Position numbers and translations under genes: made by a program. DNA of 64,000 nucleotides from Arthrobacter sp. CDRTa11. GTDB lineage: Bacteria > Actinomycetota > Actinomycetes > Actinomycetales > Micrococcaceae. The stretch is from contig NZ_CP044532.1 in assembly GCF_026427775.1 (NCBI RefSeq), forward strand, positions 1,922,001 to 1,986,000. Reading direction: 5' to 3'. A model generated the notes under the pieces. It ran no database searches. It was not told the DNA's origin and was given only the letters and a program-made list of their open reading frames with translations. This document shows positions 1 to 10,812 of the stretch, piece after piece (within the stretch, counting starts at the first letter, position 1; each line of letters opens with the position of its first letter).

Positions 1-1971
<1,971 letters not shown>

Positions 1972-2003
1972 CAGCCGGCGGCGGCAACCGGATCCTGGGT
2001 CTG

Positions 2004-2504
2004 CTAGATCTCGTAGTCCAGCGGAACTGGCTGGCTGTATCCTCCGGCGTGATAGAGGAGCGGCGAGCCGTCTTCACCCACCAGGCCGTCCACCACTTCA
2101 ACAACCACCACCGCATTGTTTTCGAACGACAGCCGCATTTGGATCTTGCCTATCAGCCAGCCGGCAACATCCTTAAGGACGGGAACTTCGTGCGGACCCA
2201 GTTCCCAGTGGTCACCGCCGAACCGGTCCTTGGTGCGGGCGAATCGTTCTGCCAGGGCCTGGTTCTCGAGGCCCAGCATGTGGAGGCCGATGTGGGTGGT
2301 GTTGGCTATTGCAGGCCATGAACTGGAACTGCGGGCCATGTTGAAGGTAAACCGTGGCGGCTGCGCCGACAGCGACGCCACCGAGGTGGCTGTGAAGCCG
2401 TAGGGCTCGCCCTGGTAGTTCACGGTGATAATGGCCACGCCTGCGGCATGGCGCCGGAACATTTCCTTGAACGTACGCTCGAACGGTGCATGGTCTGCGG
2501 TCAC
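2004..2504 (-). CDS. Flavin reductase family protein
   Basis: A 166-residue protein of the flavin reductase-like (FMN-binding split-barrel) family. Such proteins usually supply reduced flavin to a two-component monooxygenase or act on small aromatic substrates. Near the N-terminus HAAGVAIITV and GFTATSVASLSAQPP match the family signature that contacts FMN, and the length is typical. No partner oxygenase lies next to it, so the physiological substrate is unknown. The start is GTG with GGGAG about 10 bases upstream. It is convergent with dnaE and divergent from the membrane protein at 2642. Confidence 0.85.
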   Translation of the reverse strand: MTADHAPFERTFKEMFRRHAAGVAIITVNYQGEPYGFTATSVASLSAQPPRFTFNMARSSSSWPAIANTTHIGLHMLGLENQALAERFARTKDRFGGDHWELGPHEVPVLKDVAGWLIGKIQMRLSFENNAVVVVEVVDGLVGEDGSPLLYHAGGYSQPVPLDYEI

Positions 2505-2641
2505 GGTAGAAGAACTCCCTGCGGTAACTGAATGCGACTGGACTCTCCCTCAAGGGTATGGCGGTGTTGCCGCAGCAAGGAATCGCTTTACCCGCTACGT
2601 CCGTTGATTGAGAGGCATAAACATTTGTTAAGGTTTGTTTC

Positions 2642-3205
2642 ATGACACAACGCACGCAGGGGCACTCCTCCCGTCCGGCCCGGATCTGGTTTGCCCTGGC
2701 GACTGCGGCCGGAATCCCCGTGGGCATGCTGTGGTGGACCCTTGCGCCCGGCGGCTTGAATCTCATGACCCGAAACCCGGCACTGGCGGCCGGTACAAAT
2801 CCCGAGGTCTGGCTGCTGCGCGACCTGACTCTTGCTGGCCTGTTCGTTCTTGCCGGCTGCCTGGTGGGTGTTTTCCTGGCGGACAAAACCCGCAGGAATG
2901 GACAAAAGGACCTGCTGTTTGCCCTTGCCGGTGGCCTTGTCGGAGCAGTCGTGGCATGGCAGGCCGGAATCTTCGCCAGCCAGATATGGGGTGCCCCCGC
3001 AGACTCCGCGCTCAACGCGAGTGTGGCCTTCTCACTCCGGTCCATGTCGGTGCTTCTGCTGTGGCCGGCGGCCACAGCAGTGGCTGTCTTTGCCGTCAGC
3101 TTGCTGAACCTGTTGAAGCAGAAGCCCTACCCTGATGACGATGGCTACGAGGACAGGGACAGGGACAGCCCGCCATTCGCGGGAAGCAAAGCCACTGACG
3201 CGTAA
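2642..3205 (+). CDS. Four-helix membrane protein upstream of hisD
   Basis: A 187-residue membrane protein of unknown function. Four hydrophobic segments are visible, at about residues 14-35, 60-80, 96-118 and 133-155. The tail is acidic and hydrophilic (DDDGYEDRDRDS). It resembles the small actinobacterial DUF2567-type membrane proteins, but I cannot confirm the family by eye. There is no Shine-Dalgarno sequence before the ATG. Instead TAAGGT at 2629-2634 ends seven bases before it, which suggests a leaderless transcript. The stop codon overlaps the hisD -10 box. Confidence 0.75.
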   Translation: MTQRTQGHSSRPARIWFALATAAGIPVGMLWWTLAPGGLNLMTRNPALAAGTNPEVWLLRDLTLAGLFVLAGCLVGVFLADKTRRNGQKDLLFALAGGLVGAVVAWQAGIFASQIWGAPADSALNASVAFSLRSMSVLLLWPAATAVAVFAVSLLNLLKQKPYPDDDGYEDRDRDSPPFAGSKATDA

Positions 3206-3214
3206 AATGATCCG
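3203..3214 (+). promoter_or_regulatory. -10 element of leaderless hisD, overlapping the upstream stop codon
   Basis: TAAAAT at 3203-3208 is a near-consensus -10 box, and its first three bases are the TAA stop codon of the preceding gene. Six bases separate it from the hisD GTG at 3215, which puts the expected transcription start on the start codon. No ribosome binding site is present. Confidence 0.6.
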
Positions 3215-4597
3215 GTGACCATTTCTCCTGACCTCCCTGCCGCCACACGTGCCCCTGCCGTAAACTTCCGAACGGTTGATCTCAGGGGCCGCCGCCTGAG
3301 CCTCGCCGGATTGCGTGCCGCCGTTCCCAGGGCGCAGCACCACACGGTGGCCGATGCTGAGCAAAAGGTCCTGGACATCATCGCCGACGTCCGGTCACGG
3401 GGATTCCGTGCGCTGGGCGACCTCGCACTGCGGCTGGACGGCGTGCAGCAGGAACACCCCCGGGTGCCTGCCGAGGCGCTTGCCCGGGCCCTGGACGGTC
3501 TTGACCCGGCAGTACGCCGCGCCCTTGAAGAGTCCATCAGCCGTGCCCGGCGTTTCGCCGACGGCCAGCGCCCGCGGAATATCGACGTCGAACTTGGCGA
3601 CGGCGCTCTGGTGAGCCAGAACTGGGTCCCTGTTGCACGGGTGGGGCTGTATGTACCGGGTGGACTGGCCGTCTATCCTTCCTCGGTGATCATGAATGTT
3701 GTGCCTGCACTGGCGGCAGGAGTGGAGTCAATCGCCCTCGCCTCGCCGCCACAAAAGGATTTCGGTGGACTGCCGCACCCCACCATCCTCGCGGCGGCCG
3801 CACTCCTGGGCATAGAAGAGGTGTACGCCATTGGCGGCGCGCAGGCGATTGCTGCATTTGCCTACGGAATCGATGCAACGGACGCCGGACCGGCGCTGGA
3901 ACCCGTGGACGTGGTCACGGGCCCGGGAAACATCTTCGTGGCCACTGCCAAGCGGCTGGTCAAGGGTGTGGTGGGAATCGACTCCGAAGCCGGCACCACG
4001 GAGATCGCCATCCTGGCTGACAGCTCCGCCCAGCCCGCACTGGTGGCCGCGGACCTGATCAGCCAGGCTGAGCACGATCCCAACGCTGCCTCGGTCCTCA
4101 TCACCGACTCCGGGGAACTGGCCGACGCGGTACGCATTGAACTGGACCGGCAGGCGGCGGCCACCAAACACTCCCAGCGGGTCTGCGAGGCGCTTTCCGG
4201 CCCCCAGTCGGGGGTAGTCCTGGTGGAGGACCTTGAACAGGGCATCGCCGCCTGTGACGCGTACGCCGCTGAGCACCTGGAGATCATGACGGCGGACGCG
4301 GCCACCGTGGCGGCGCGGATACGCAACGCCGGGGCCATTTTTGTTGGGGACTACAGCCCGGTCAGCCTGGGGGATTACTGCGCAGGTTCAAACCACGTGC
4401 TGCCCACCAGCGGGACGGCTGCATTTTCGTCCGGCCTGAATGTCACCACGTTCCTTCGGGCCATCCAAGTGGTGAACTACAGCAGGGCGGCACTGCAGGA
4501 GGTCAGCGGACACATCGTCAGCCTGGCAGGGGCAGAGGACCTGCCGGCCCACGGCCAGGCAGTAACGGCACGTTTCGCAAACCCCGGAGCCTCCTGA
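3215..4597 (+). CDS. hisD: Histidinol dehydrogenase
   Basis: A 460-residue histidinol dehydrogenase, which carries out the last two NAD-dependent oxidations of histidine synthesis, from histidinol to histidine. Family signatures are [12 protein letters not shown] (around residue 233), [20 protein letters not shown] with the zinc/catalytic His around residue 285, and AEHLEIM near residue 350. The length is slightly above the usual 430 because of an N-terminal extension before the VDLRG motif. The GTG start is supported by a -10 box six bases upstream. The rest of the his operon is not in the window, since the next gene is nrdR. Confidence 0.96.
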   Translation: MTISPDLPAATRAPAVNFRTVDLRGRRLSLAGLRAAVPRAQHHTVADAEQKVLDIIADVRSRGFRALGDLALRLDGVQQEHPRVPAEALARALDGLDPAVRRALEESISRARRFADGQRPRNIDVELGDGALVSQNWVPVARVGLYVPGGLAVYPSSVIMNVVPALAAGVESIALASPPQKDFGGLPHPTILAAAALLGIEEVYAIGGAQAIAAFAYGIDATDAGPALEPVDVVTGPGNIFVATAKRLVKGVVGIDSEAGTTEIAILADSSAQPALVAADLISQAEHDPNAASVLITDSGELADAVRIELDRQAAATKHSQRVCEALSGPQSGVVLVEDLEQGIAACDAYAAEHLEIMTADAATVAARIRNAGAIFVGDYSPVSLGDYCAGSNHVLPTSGTAAFSSGLNVTTFLRAIQVVNYSRAALQEVSGHIVSLAGAEDLPAHGQAVTARFANPGAS

Positions 4598-4666
4598 CAC
4601 CAGCGGGGGACCGGGGCAGCCCGTTCACCAGCTGCGGCAGTAACTACTACAGGCTGTGGCAGGGAC

Positions 4667-4719
4667 TACTACATGTAGTAATTACAGGCTTGTTATTCCG
4701 CTACATCTAGTCATAGACT
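4667..4719 (+). promoter_or_regulatory. nrdR promoter with two NrdR boxes
   Basis: A 14-bp perfect palindrome, TACTACATGTAGTA, lies at 4667-4680. A second site, CTACATCTAG, lies at 4701-4710. Both fit the core of the published NrdR box (CwAyATrTwG), and the cores are 32 bp apart, about three helical turns, as in other NrdR-controlled promoters. A promoter can be drawn with TTGTTA at 4690-4695 and TAGACT at 4714-4719, which puts the second box in the spacer. The downstream gene is nrdR, so this looks like autoregulation. Confidence 0.7.
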
Positions 4720-4826
4720 GGTAGCGGAAAGATCCGGCACTGCCCGTTGTTCAAGAACGTCGTGTATGAACGTCATGCAAGAACGCTGTGCAAGAAGGTT
4801 CTGCAAGAAAGCGAGAGAGGGACACC

Positions 4827-5342
4827 ATGTACTGTCCGTTCTGCCGCAATCCGGATTCCCGTGTCGTTGACAGCCGGATGGCCGACGACGGTTCCGCCAT
4901 CCGGCGCCGCAGGCAGTGCCCCGAGTGCGGCCGCAGGTTCACCACCGTGGAAACCACCAGCCTCTCCGTTATCAAGCGTTCCGGCGTGGGGGAGCCCTTC
5001 AGCCGGAGCAAGGTCATCAACGGTGTGCGCAAAGCCTGCCAGGGCCGCCCGGTCAGTGAGGACGACCTCGCGCTGCTCGCCCAGGAAGTCGAGGAACAGA
5101 TCCGCGCTTCGGGAGCGGCCGAAATCGACGCCCACGAAGTAGGCCTTGCCATTCTGGGGCCTCTGCAGAAGCTGGACAAGGTTGCCTACCTTCGCTTCGC
5201 AAGCGTCTACCAGGCCTTCGAGTCGCTGGAAGACTTCGAGACGGCCATTTCGCTGCTCCGCCATGAGTCCGAAGAGGAAGCCAAGGACCTCGTGGAAAAG
5301 GGCGCCAAGGGCGCCAAAAGCTCAGAAAAGAGCCCACTGTAA
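4827..5342 (+). CDS. nrdR: Transcriptional repressor NrdR
   Basis: A 171-residue repressor of ribonucleotide reductase genes that senses (d)ATP. An N-terminal zinc ribbon (Cys3, Cys6, Cys31, Cys34; MYCPFC and CPECGRRF) is followed by an ATP-cone ([16 protein letters not shown], residues about 50-140). The frame stays open 13 codons upstream, but the conserved start is MYCPFC, and its ATG has GAGAGAGGG just before it. NrdR boxes lie about 115-160 bp upstream. No nrd genes occur in the window, so its other targets are elsewhere. Confidence 0.95.
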   Translation: MYCPFCRNPDSRVVDSRMADDGSAIRRRRQCPECGRRFTTVETTSLSVIKRSGVGEPFSRSKVINGVRKACQGRPVSEDDLALLAQEVEEQIRASGAAEIDAHEVGLAILGPLQKLDKVAYLRFASVYQAFESLEDFETAISLLRHESEEEAKDLVEKGAKGAKSSEKSPL

Positions 5343-5345
5343 GCT

Positions 5346-5385
5346 CCGGTGGTGGCAGCGGAGGGGAAGCCGCAGCCACCACCGG
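5346..5385. terminator. Hairpin between convergent nrdR and SDR genes
   Basis: A perfect 11-bp stem, CCGGTGGTGGC at 5346-5356 with its complement at 5375-5385, begins three bases after the nrdR stop codon. There is no T-tract, so termination is likely but not certain. Confidence 0.5.
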
Positions 5386-5440
5386 CACCAGCTGCCTGCT
5401 GTTCTCGGGCGCTATCCTGCCCCGTCGTGCGCCGCCCGGG

Positions 5441-6208
5441 CTAACGCCCGCCCGAGACAGGGAGAATGGCGCCGGTGATGTAACCGGCCTCTGCAGACAT
5501 CAGCCACATAACCGCGGCAGCCACTTCATCCGGTTCCGCCCCGCGTCCCATCGGAATGGTGGGATTCAGCCGCTCCACCCGGTCCGGCATGCCCGCCGCC
5601 GCATGCAGGCCGGTATTGGTGCTGCCCGGAGCGACACAATTGACGCGTATTCCCTGGGCTGCAACCTCCGCAGCCAGCCCCACGGTGAGGACGTCCACCG
5701 CGCCCTTGGAAGCGGCGTAGTGGGCCCAGGTTCCCGGGGAACCGGCCTTGGTGGCGGTGGAGGAGATGTTGATGATGGAACCGCCGGTGCCGCCGCCGTC
5801 CGTGCCAAGCCTCCGGACGGCCTCCTGGCAGACAAAGATCAGGCCTGACACGTTGACGTCCATCACGCGGCGGACCGTCTCGGCCGGAACGTCGGCAAGC
5901 TTGCCGATCAGGTTGCCCGTGATGCCGGCGTTGTTCACCACCGCAGAGAGCCGGCCCAGACGCGTCGCGGCGTCGAACAGGTCTGCCACTGCGCCAGCAT
6001 CGCTGACATCCGCTTCAATCGCGACGGCGGTGCCGCCGTCGTTCTTGATGTCCTGCGCTACCGAGCGCGCACCCTTTGCATCCACTGAATAGTTCAGAAC
6101 CATGCTGTACCCGGCCACGGCAGCCCGCCGGGCTATGGCCGCACCGATACCGCGGCTGGCACCCGTAACAATCATCACGCCCGGGCTGCCCGTGGCAGCA
6201 CTCTCCAT
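5441..6208 (-). CDS. SDR family oxidoreductase
   Basis: A 255-residue classical short-chain dehydrogenase/reductase. It has the cofactor motif TGASRGIG (residues 15-22), NNAG (92-95), the catalytic Ser near 150, and YAASK with Tyr164 and Lys168. The C-terminus (ITGAILPVSGGR) is like that of 3-oxoacyl-ACP reductases and sugar or alcohol dehydrogenases. The substrate cannot be read from the sequence. The ATG begins two bases after the ppgK stop codon, so the two genes are probably co-transcribed and translationally coupled. Confidence 0.88.
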   Translation of the reverse strand: MESAATGSPGVMIVTGASRGIGAAIARRAAVAGYSMVLNYSVDAKGARSVAQDIKNDGGTAVAIEADVSDAGAVADLFDAATRLGRLSAVVNNAGITGNLIGKLADVPAETVRRVMDVNVSGLIFVCQEAVRRLGTDGGGTGGSIINISSTATKAGSPGTWAHYAASKGAVDVLTVGLAAEVAAQGIRVNCVAPGSTNTGLHAAAGMPDRVERLNPTIPMGRGAEPDEVAAAVMWLMSAEAGYITGAILPVSGGR

Positions 6209-6210
6209 GG

Positions 6211-7014
6211 CTACTTGACGAGCTTGTGCTTCACGGCGATCTCGAGGGCAGCGCCCACGATCCCCGCCTCATTCTTCAACTCCGCCGGGACGATTGGCGT
6301 CCGGAGCTTGAGGTTGGGCAGGTATTCGTCAGCGCGCTTGGAGATGCCGCCTCCGACGATGAACAGCTCAGGGGAGAAGAGGAATTCCACATGGGAGAAA
6401 TAGCGTTGCAGCAGCACGCTGTACTCCTCCCAGCTCAGTCCGTCACGCTCACGGGCAACTGCCGAGGCCTTGGTTTCGGCGTCAAAGCCGTCGATTTCCA
6501 GGTGGCCGAGTTCTACGTTGGGCACCAGCTTGCCGTCGAAGATAAAGGCCGAACCAATTCCGGTGCCCAGCGTAATCACCAGGACTGTTCCGTCCACGCC
6601 CGCGCCGGCACCGTAGCGTGCCTCGGCAAGTCCGGCGGCATCGGCGTCGTTGACGACCTCGACCGGCCGGCCCAGCCGTTCCGTGAGCAACGCATCAAGA
6701 TTGGTGTTGAGCCAACTCTTATCAACGTTGGCCGCGGAGAGGACCACACCATGCTGGATGATGCCGGGGAACGTGACTCCAACGGGGGAGTCGGGCTCCG
6801 GGGCCTCGGGCCTGGCAGAGAGCTCTGCCACAACTTGAGCCACCACTTCGGCGACGGCTGCCGGAGTGGCCGGCTGCGGCGTGGGCACACGGAACCTTTC
6901 GCCCAGGAGCTTGCCCTTTTTCAGGTCGACAATGCCGCCCTTGATTCCCGTGCCGCCGATGTCGATGCCGATCAGCGGTGCGTTCTTGTGCGACTTCTCG
7001 TCCTTCTTGGCCAA
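6211..7014 (-). CDS. ppgK: Polyphosphate glucokinase
   Basis: A 267-residue ROK-family kinase that phosphorylates glucose to glucose-6-phosphate, using inorganic polyphosphate or ATP. The phosphate-binding loop [10 protein letters not shown] is at about residues 18-27. [20 protein letters not shown] and the GHLEIDG segment are typical of actinobacterial PpgK rather than of other ROK glucokinases. Length matches the family. It is followed directly by an SDR gene. A palindrome built on GGCCGGCC lies upstream at about 7052-7072, between map and ppgK. Confidence 0.92.
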   Translation of the reverse strand: MAKKDEKSHKNAPLIGIDIGGTGIKGGIVDLKKGKLLGERFRVPTPQPATPAAVAEVVAQVVAELSARPEAPEPDSPVGVTFPGIIQHGVVLSAANVDKSWLNTNLDALLTERLGRPVEVVNDADAAGLAEARYGAGAGVDGTVLVITLGTGIGSAFIFDGKLVPNVELGHLEIDGFDAETKASAVARERDGLSWEEYSVLLQRYFSHVEFLFSPELFIVGGGISKRADEYLPNLKLRTPIVPAELKNEAGIVGAALEIAVKHKLVK

Positions 7015-7083
7015 TGTACTTCCATTCGTGGCAGTGGGCGGGCAGAGCAGGGCCGGCCATTGGGCCGGCCGGTTACAGGGTGG

Positions 7084-7962
7084 TCAGGGCAGGGTCAGGA
7101 CTTCGGCGCCGGACTCGGTGACCAACAGGGTGTGCTCGAACTGAGCGGTCCGCTTGCGGTCCTTTGTGACAACTGTCCAGTCGTCCGGCCACATATCCCA
7201 TTCCACGGTACCAAGGGTCAGCATCGGCTCGATGGTGAAAACCATGCCTGCCTCGATGACGGTGTTGTAGGCCGGAGCGGCGTCGTAGTGGGGGATGATG
7301 AGGCCAGTGTGGAATGCTTCACCGACGCCGTGGCCGGTGAAGTCCCGCACCACACCGTAGCCGAAACGCTTGGCGTAGGACTCGATGGCGCGCCCGATCA
7401 CATTGATCTCCCTGCCGGGCGCCACGGCTTTGATGGCCCGGTTGAGGGATTCCCGGGTGCGTTCAACCAGCAGGCGCGACTCCTCATCGACGTCTCCGAC
7501 GAGGAAAGTGTAATTGGTGTCTCCGTGCACGCCGTTGATGAACGCGGTGATGTCGATGTTGATGATGTCGCCGTCCTGCACCACAGTGCTGTCCGGAATG
7601 CCGTGGCAGATGACCTCGTTCAGCGAAGAGCACAGGGACTTCGGGAATCCGCGGTAGCCGAGAGTGGACGGATAGGCCTGGTGGTCCAGCAGGAACTCGT
7701 GGCCCACCTTGTCCAGCTGATCCGTGGTAACGCCGGGCGTGATGTGCTTGCCCACCTCAACGATGGCCTGCGCGGCAATCCTGCTGGCAACCCGGATCTT
7801 TTCGATGGTTTCCGCAGTCTTGACCTCGGAGCCCGTAAATTTGGCCGGACCCGGCTTGCCCACGTACTCCGGCCGCGGGATCGATGCGGGAACAGGGAGC
7901 TGCGGGCTGACGGTTCCCCGGGTGAGGGTGCCGGTGGGTGCAGTCGAGGCTAGGGAAGGCAT
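7084..7962 (-). CDS. map: Type I methionine aminopeptidase
   Basis: A 292-residue cytosolic metallopeptidase that removes the initiator methionine from new proteins. Metal ligands are visible in order: Asp in [15 protein letters not shown], His in [11 protein letters not shown], Glu in FTIEPML and a C-terminal Glu in QFEHTLLV. There is an N-terminal extension of about 45 residues, common in actinobacterial MetAP, that carries the Pro-rich motif [11 protein letters not shown]. An in-frame start 11 codons upstream exists, but MPSLAST is favoured because TATGAT lies exactly six bases before this ATG. Confidence 0.95.
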   Translation of the reverse strand: MPSLASTAPTGTLTRGTVSPQLPVPASIPRPEYVGKPGPAKFTGSEVKTAETIEKIRVASRIAAQAIVEVGKHITPGVTTDQLDKVGHEFLLDHQAYPSTLGYRGFPKSLCSSLNEVICHGIPDSTVVQDGDIINIDITAFINGVHGDTNYTFLVGDVDEESRLLVERTRESLNRAIKAVAPGREINVIGRAIESYAKRFGYGVVRDFTGHGVGEAFHTGLIIPHYDAAPAYNTVIEAGMVFTIEPMLTLGTVEWDMWPDDWTVVTKDRKRTAQFEHTLLVTESGAEVLTLP

Positions 7963-7995
7963 AGATTGATCATATAAGGCAGCGCAGAACGCCAA
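7963..7995 (-). promoter_or_regulatory. Promoter of leaderless map
   Basis: On the minus strand, TTGGCG (7995-7990) and TATGAT (7974-7969) are 15 bp apart, and six bases separate TATGAT from the ATG at 7962. There is no Shine-Dalgarno sequence, so transcription probably starts at the A of the start codon. Confidence 0.6.
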
Positions 7996-8082
7996 GTAAC
8001 TGGAGGCCGCAACCTGCCCGCGTAGGGGTAAACGTTACGTGGGTCACGCGGGGTCTCCTGCCGGCCGGAACGAGGAGCAACC

Positions 8083-8250
8083 ATGACTGAGTACTGGTAC
8101 AACGTGAACACCCACGAGGTGGAAGAGGACAAACTCTCCGACTGGAGCCAGCTGATCGGCCCGTACAAAACCCGGGAAGAGGCGGAGCATGCCCTGGAGA
8201 AGGTGCGGGCGCGCAACGAGGCCTGGGAAAAGGGCGAGGAAGACGACTAG
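8083..8250 (+). CDS. Small SPOR-like protein
   Basis: A 55-residue acidic protein starting MTEYWYNVNTHEVEED. It reads like the small conserved actinobacterial proteins often annotated as SPOR domain-containing: WSQLIGPYKTREEAEHALEKV resembles one SPOR repeat, in which a GPYKTREEA-type turn leads into a helix. No signal peptide or membrane segment is present, so a peptidoglycan-binding role is doubtful. GAGGAG lies six bases before the ATG. It sits alone between the divergent map gene and the convergent panB gene. Confidence 0.8.
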   Translation: MTEYWYNVNTHEVEEDKLSDWSQLIGPYKTREEAEHALEKVRARNEAWEKGEEDD

Positions 8251-8283
8251 GCCACCGGAAGCTGGCCGTGGGAAACCGGGCGT

Positions 8284-9189
8284 CTAGAAGGAGTGCTCCG
8301 GGCCGGGGAACGAGCCTGAACGGACGTCGTCGCCATAGGCCTTCGCTGCGTCGCCGAGGCTGGTGCGAAGGTCCGCGTACTGCTTGACGAACTTCGCCAT
8401 CCGCCCGCCGCGCAGTCCTGCCATGTCCTGCCAGACCAGCACCTGCCCCGTGGTGGCATTTCCCGCGCCGATTCCGACAGTGGGCACACTGACTGCGGCG
8501 TCAACGGCGGCCGCGGTCTCTGCAGGAACCATCTCCATGAGTACGCAGAATGCGCCGGCGTCAGCCAGGGCCACGGCGTCCTCGATCAGCCGCTTGGCAT
8601 CGTCGCCGCGGCCCTGGACGCGGTAACCGCCCAGCGAGTGCTCGCTCTGGGGGGTGAAGCCGATGTGGGCGATCACCGGAATCCCGGCCTGCACCATGGC
8701 CCGGACGGTTTCGGCGTAGTACTTGCCGCCCTCGATCTTGACCGCGTGCGCCAGTCCCTCCTTGAGGAAGCGGACGCCGGTGGCGACGCCCTGCTGCGGT
8801 GACACTTCATAACTGCCGAAGGGCAGGTCCGCCACCACCAGGGCACGTTTGGCGGCCCGCGCCACGGCCCGGCACAGCGGGAGTAGCTCGTCCACCGTGA
8901 CGGGCAGGCTGGTTTCATTGCCAAAGACATTGTTCGACGCCGAATCGCCCACCAGGAGCACCTCGATGCCGGCCTGGTCGAAGATCTCAGCCGTGTACTG
9001 CTCATAGGCCGTCAGCATGGCAAAACGGGTGCCGTCACGCTTCGCCTGCTGCAGGTGGTGGATGCGGACTTTCGCTGCCGGCTTCGCAGCCGGTTCCGAC
9101 GACGCCGAGGGAACGGAGGCAGGGCCGTTTCCATAGGGTGCGGGTACTTCAGCGGACGCGCGGGAGTCAGAACTATTGCTTGAGGCCAT
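8284..9189 (-). CDS. panB: 3-methyl-2-oxobutanoate hydroxymethyltransferase
   Basis: A 301-residue PanB, which transfers a hydroxymethyl group from methylene-tetrahydrofolate to 2-oxoisovalerate and makes ketopantoate for pantothenate and CoA synthesis. Motifs include [13 protein letters not shown] with a metal-binding Asp, [19 protein letters not shown] and VLMEMVPAE with the catalytic Glu. The first 40 residues are Ser/Ala/Pro-rich and not part of the barrel. An alternative GTG start lies seven codons upstream. The ATG at 9189 is preferred because TACGCT sits six bases before it. panB next to glnA2 is the order I recall from Mycobacterium. Confidence 0.95.
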   Translation of the reverse strand: MASSNSSDSRASAEVPAPYGNGPASVPSASSEPAAKPAAKVRIHHLQQAKRDGTRFAMLTAYEQYTAEIFDQAGIEVLLVGDSASNNVFGNETSLPVTVDELLPLCRAVARAAKRALVVADLPFGSYEVSPQQGVATGVRFLKEGLAHAVKIEGGKYYAETVRAMVQAGIPVIAHIGFTPQSEHSLGGYRVQGRGDDAKRLIEDAVALADAGAFCVLMEMVPAETAAAVDAAVSVPTVGIGAGNATTGQVLVWQDMAGLRGGRMAKFVKQYADLRTSLGDAAKAYGDDVRSGSFPGPEHSF

Positions 9190-9462
9190 GGCAAGAGCGT
9201 AGTGCGGCACCCGCAGTCCGAGCTACCGGCTTTGGGCCCGGGCCGGGTGATTCGCGTCATATTCGCCGGTCCTGGACGTCCGCCGGCAGGCTTGTCCCGC
9301 CCCTCGGAGGCTGTGTTGAGTGCCGAGAGGTTGTTAATGCTGTGTTACGGGGGGTGCCGCCGCCCGCATTGGTGCCAATTGCTTAGTAAGGTGATGGTGA
9401 ACTGCTTCCGGCTTCCCCTGTGCGGGCCCGGAGTGTGAACGTTTGACCGGAGAAGAGGCTTC

Positions 9463-10803
9463 ATGGACCGCCAGCAAGAGTTTGTCCTGCGCACAATCGA
9501 AGAGCGCGACGTACGGTTCGTACGCCTGTGGTTCACCGACGTCGTGGGTTCGCTCAAATCGGTGGCACTGGCACCGGCAGAGGTTGAGGGCGCCTTCGAG
9601 GAGGGCCTCGGCTTTGACGGCTCGGCCATTGAGGGTCTTGCCAGGGTCTTTGAGTCGGACATGCTGGCCCAGCCAGACCCCTCCACGTTCCAGATTTTGC
9701 CTTGGCGCGGTGAGACGGAGCAGACGTCCCGGATGTTCTGCGACATCCTGACGCCCGACGGCGAGCCCTCCGCGGCTGACCCCCGCAACGTCCTCAAGCG
9801 CACCCTGGCCAAGGCCGCGGACATGGGCTTTACCTGCTACACCCACCCCGAAATCGAGTTCTACCTCCTCAAGTCCCAGGAACCCGGCCCCGACGGCTCC
9901 CCGGTCCCGGTTGACGAGGGCGGCTACTTTGACCACGTACCCGGCGGCGTGGCCCAGGATTTCCGTCGTACAGCAGTGACCATGCTGGAATCGGTGGGTA
10001 TTTCCGTGGAGTTCAGCCACCACGAAGCCGGTCCGGGCCAAAACGAGATTGACCTGCGCTACGCCGACGCCCTGCAGACCGCGGACAACATCATGACGTT
10101 CCGCACGGTCATCAAGGAAGTAGCGCTGCAGCAGGGCACCTACGCCACCTTCATGCCTAAGCCTTTCACCGCCCACCCGGGGTCCGGCATGCACACCCAC
10201 TTTTCGCTGTTCGAGGGCGACACAAACGCGTTCTACGAGGCCGGCGCCGAGTTCCAGCTGTCCAAGACCGCCCGCCAGTTCATCGCCGGAATCCTCAAGC
10301 ACGCCCCGGAGTTCACTGCCGTGACGAACCAGTTCGTCAACTCCTACAAGCGACTGTGGGGCGGCGGCGAAGCCCCCAGTTACCTGAGCTGGGGACACAA
10401 CAACCGCTCAGCGCTGGTCCGTGTGCCGCTGTACAAGCCAGGCAAGGGGCAGTCTGCGCGCATCGAATACCGCGGGATTGATTCCGCCGCCAACCCCTAC
10501 CTCGCTTACGCCGTCCTGCTCGGCGCCGGGCTGAAGGGGATCGAGGAGGGGTATGAACTGCCCGCCGCCGCTGAAGACGACGTCTGGTCACTGAGCTCAG
10601 CCGAACGCCGGGCCATGGGCCATGACCCGCTGCCGGCCAGCCTCCACGACGCCATCCGGTCCATGGAGGAGTCCGAGCTGATGCCCCAGATCCTGGGCGA
10701 ACAGGTCTTTGAGCACTTCCTGCGCAACAAGCGGGCCGAATGGCAGGACTACCGGCTCCAGGTGACGCCCTACGAACTGCAGCGCAACCTGGGAATCCTT
10801 TAG
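9463..10803 (+). CDS. glnA2: Type I glutamine synthetase GlnA2
   Basis: A 446-residue glutamine synthetase family protein, the same length as mycobacterial GlnA2 and, as there, directly followed by glnE. GS signatures present are GFDGSAIEG, MPKPFTAHPGSGMHTH (the ATP/Glu site) and RIEYRGIDSAANPYL. At the position of the adenylylated Tyr in GlnA1 (DLYELP) this protein has Trp375 (DVWSL), so it should not be a GlnE substrate. Its own activity (glutamine synthesis or a related ligation) is unproven. A purine-rich ribosome site (GGAGAAGAGG) precedes the ATG. glnE starts nine bases after the stop. Confidence 0.93.
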   Translation: MDRQQEFVLRTIEERDVRFVRLWFTDVVGSLKSVALAPAEVEGAFEEGLGFDGSAIEGLARVFESDMLAQPDPSTFQILPWRGETEQTSRMFCDILTPDGEPSAADPRNVLKRTLAKAADMGFTCYTHPEIEFYLLKSQEPGPDGSPVPVDEGGYFDHVPGGVAQDFRRTAVTMLESVGISVEFSHHEAGPGQNEIDLRYADALQTADNIMTFRTVIKEVALQQGTYATFMPKPFTAHPGSGMHTHFSLFEGDTNAFYEAGAEFQLSKTARQFIAGILKHAPEFTAVTNQFVNSYKRLWGGGEAPSYLSWGHNNRSALVRVPLYKPGKGQSARIEYRGIDSAANPYLAYAVLLGAGLKGIEEGYELPAAAEDDVWSLSSAERRAMGHDPLPASLHDAIRSMEESELMPQILGEQVFEHFLRNKRAEWQDYRLQVTPYELQRNLGIL

Positions 10804-10812
10804 GCGGCAACG

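Noticed and set aside
6226..7953. 575-residue plus-strand frame across ppgK and map
   Set aside because: It is antisense to two certain genes and its composition is that of reversed codons in high-GC DNA.
9333..9348. GlnR box upstream of glnA2
   Set aside because: GTTAA-N6-GTTAC only partly fits the consensus and no second pair follows, unlike the site at glnA1.
9334..10398. 354-residue minus-strand frame opposite glnA2
   Set aside because: A shadow of glnA2 with no ribosome site and no protein family resemblance.
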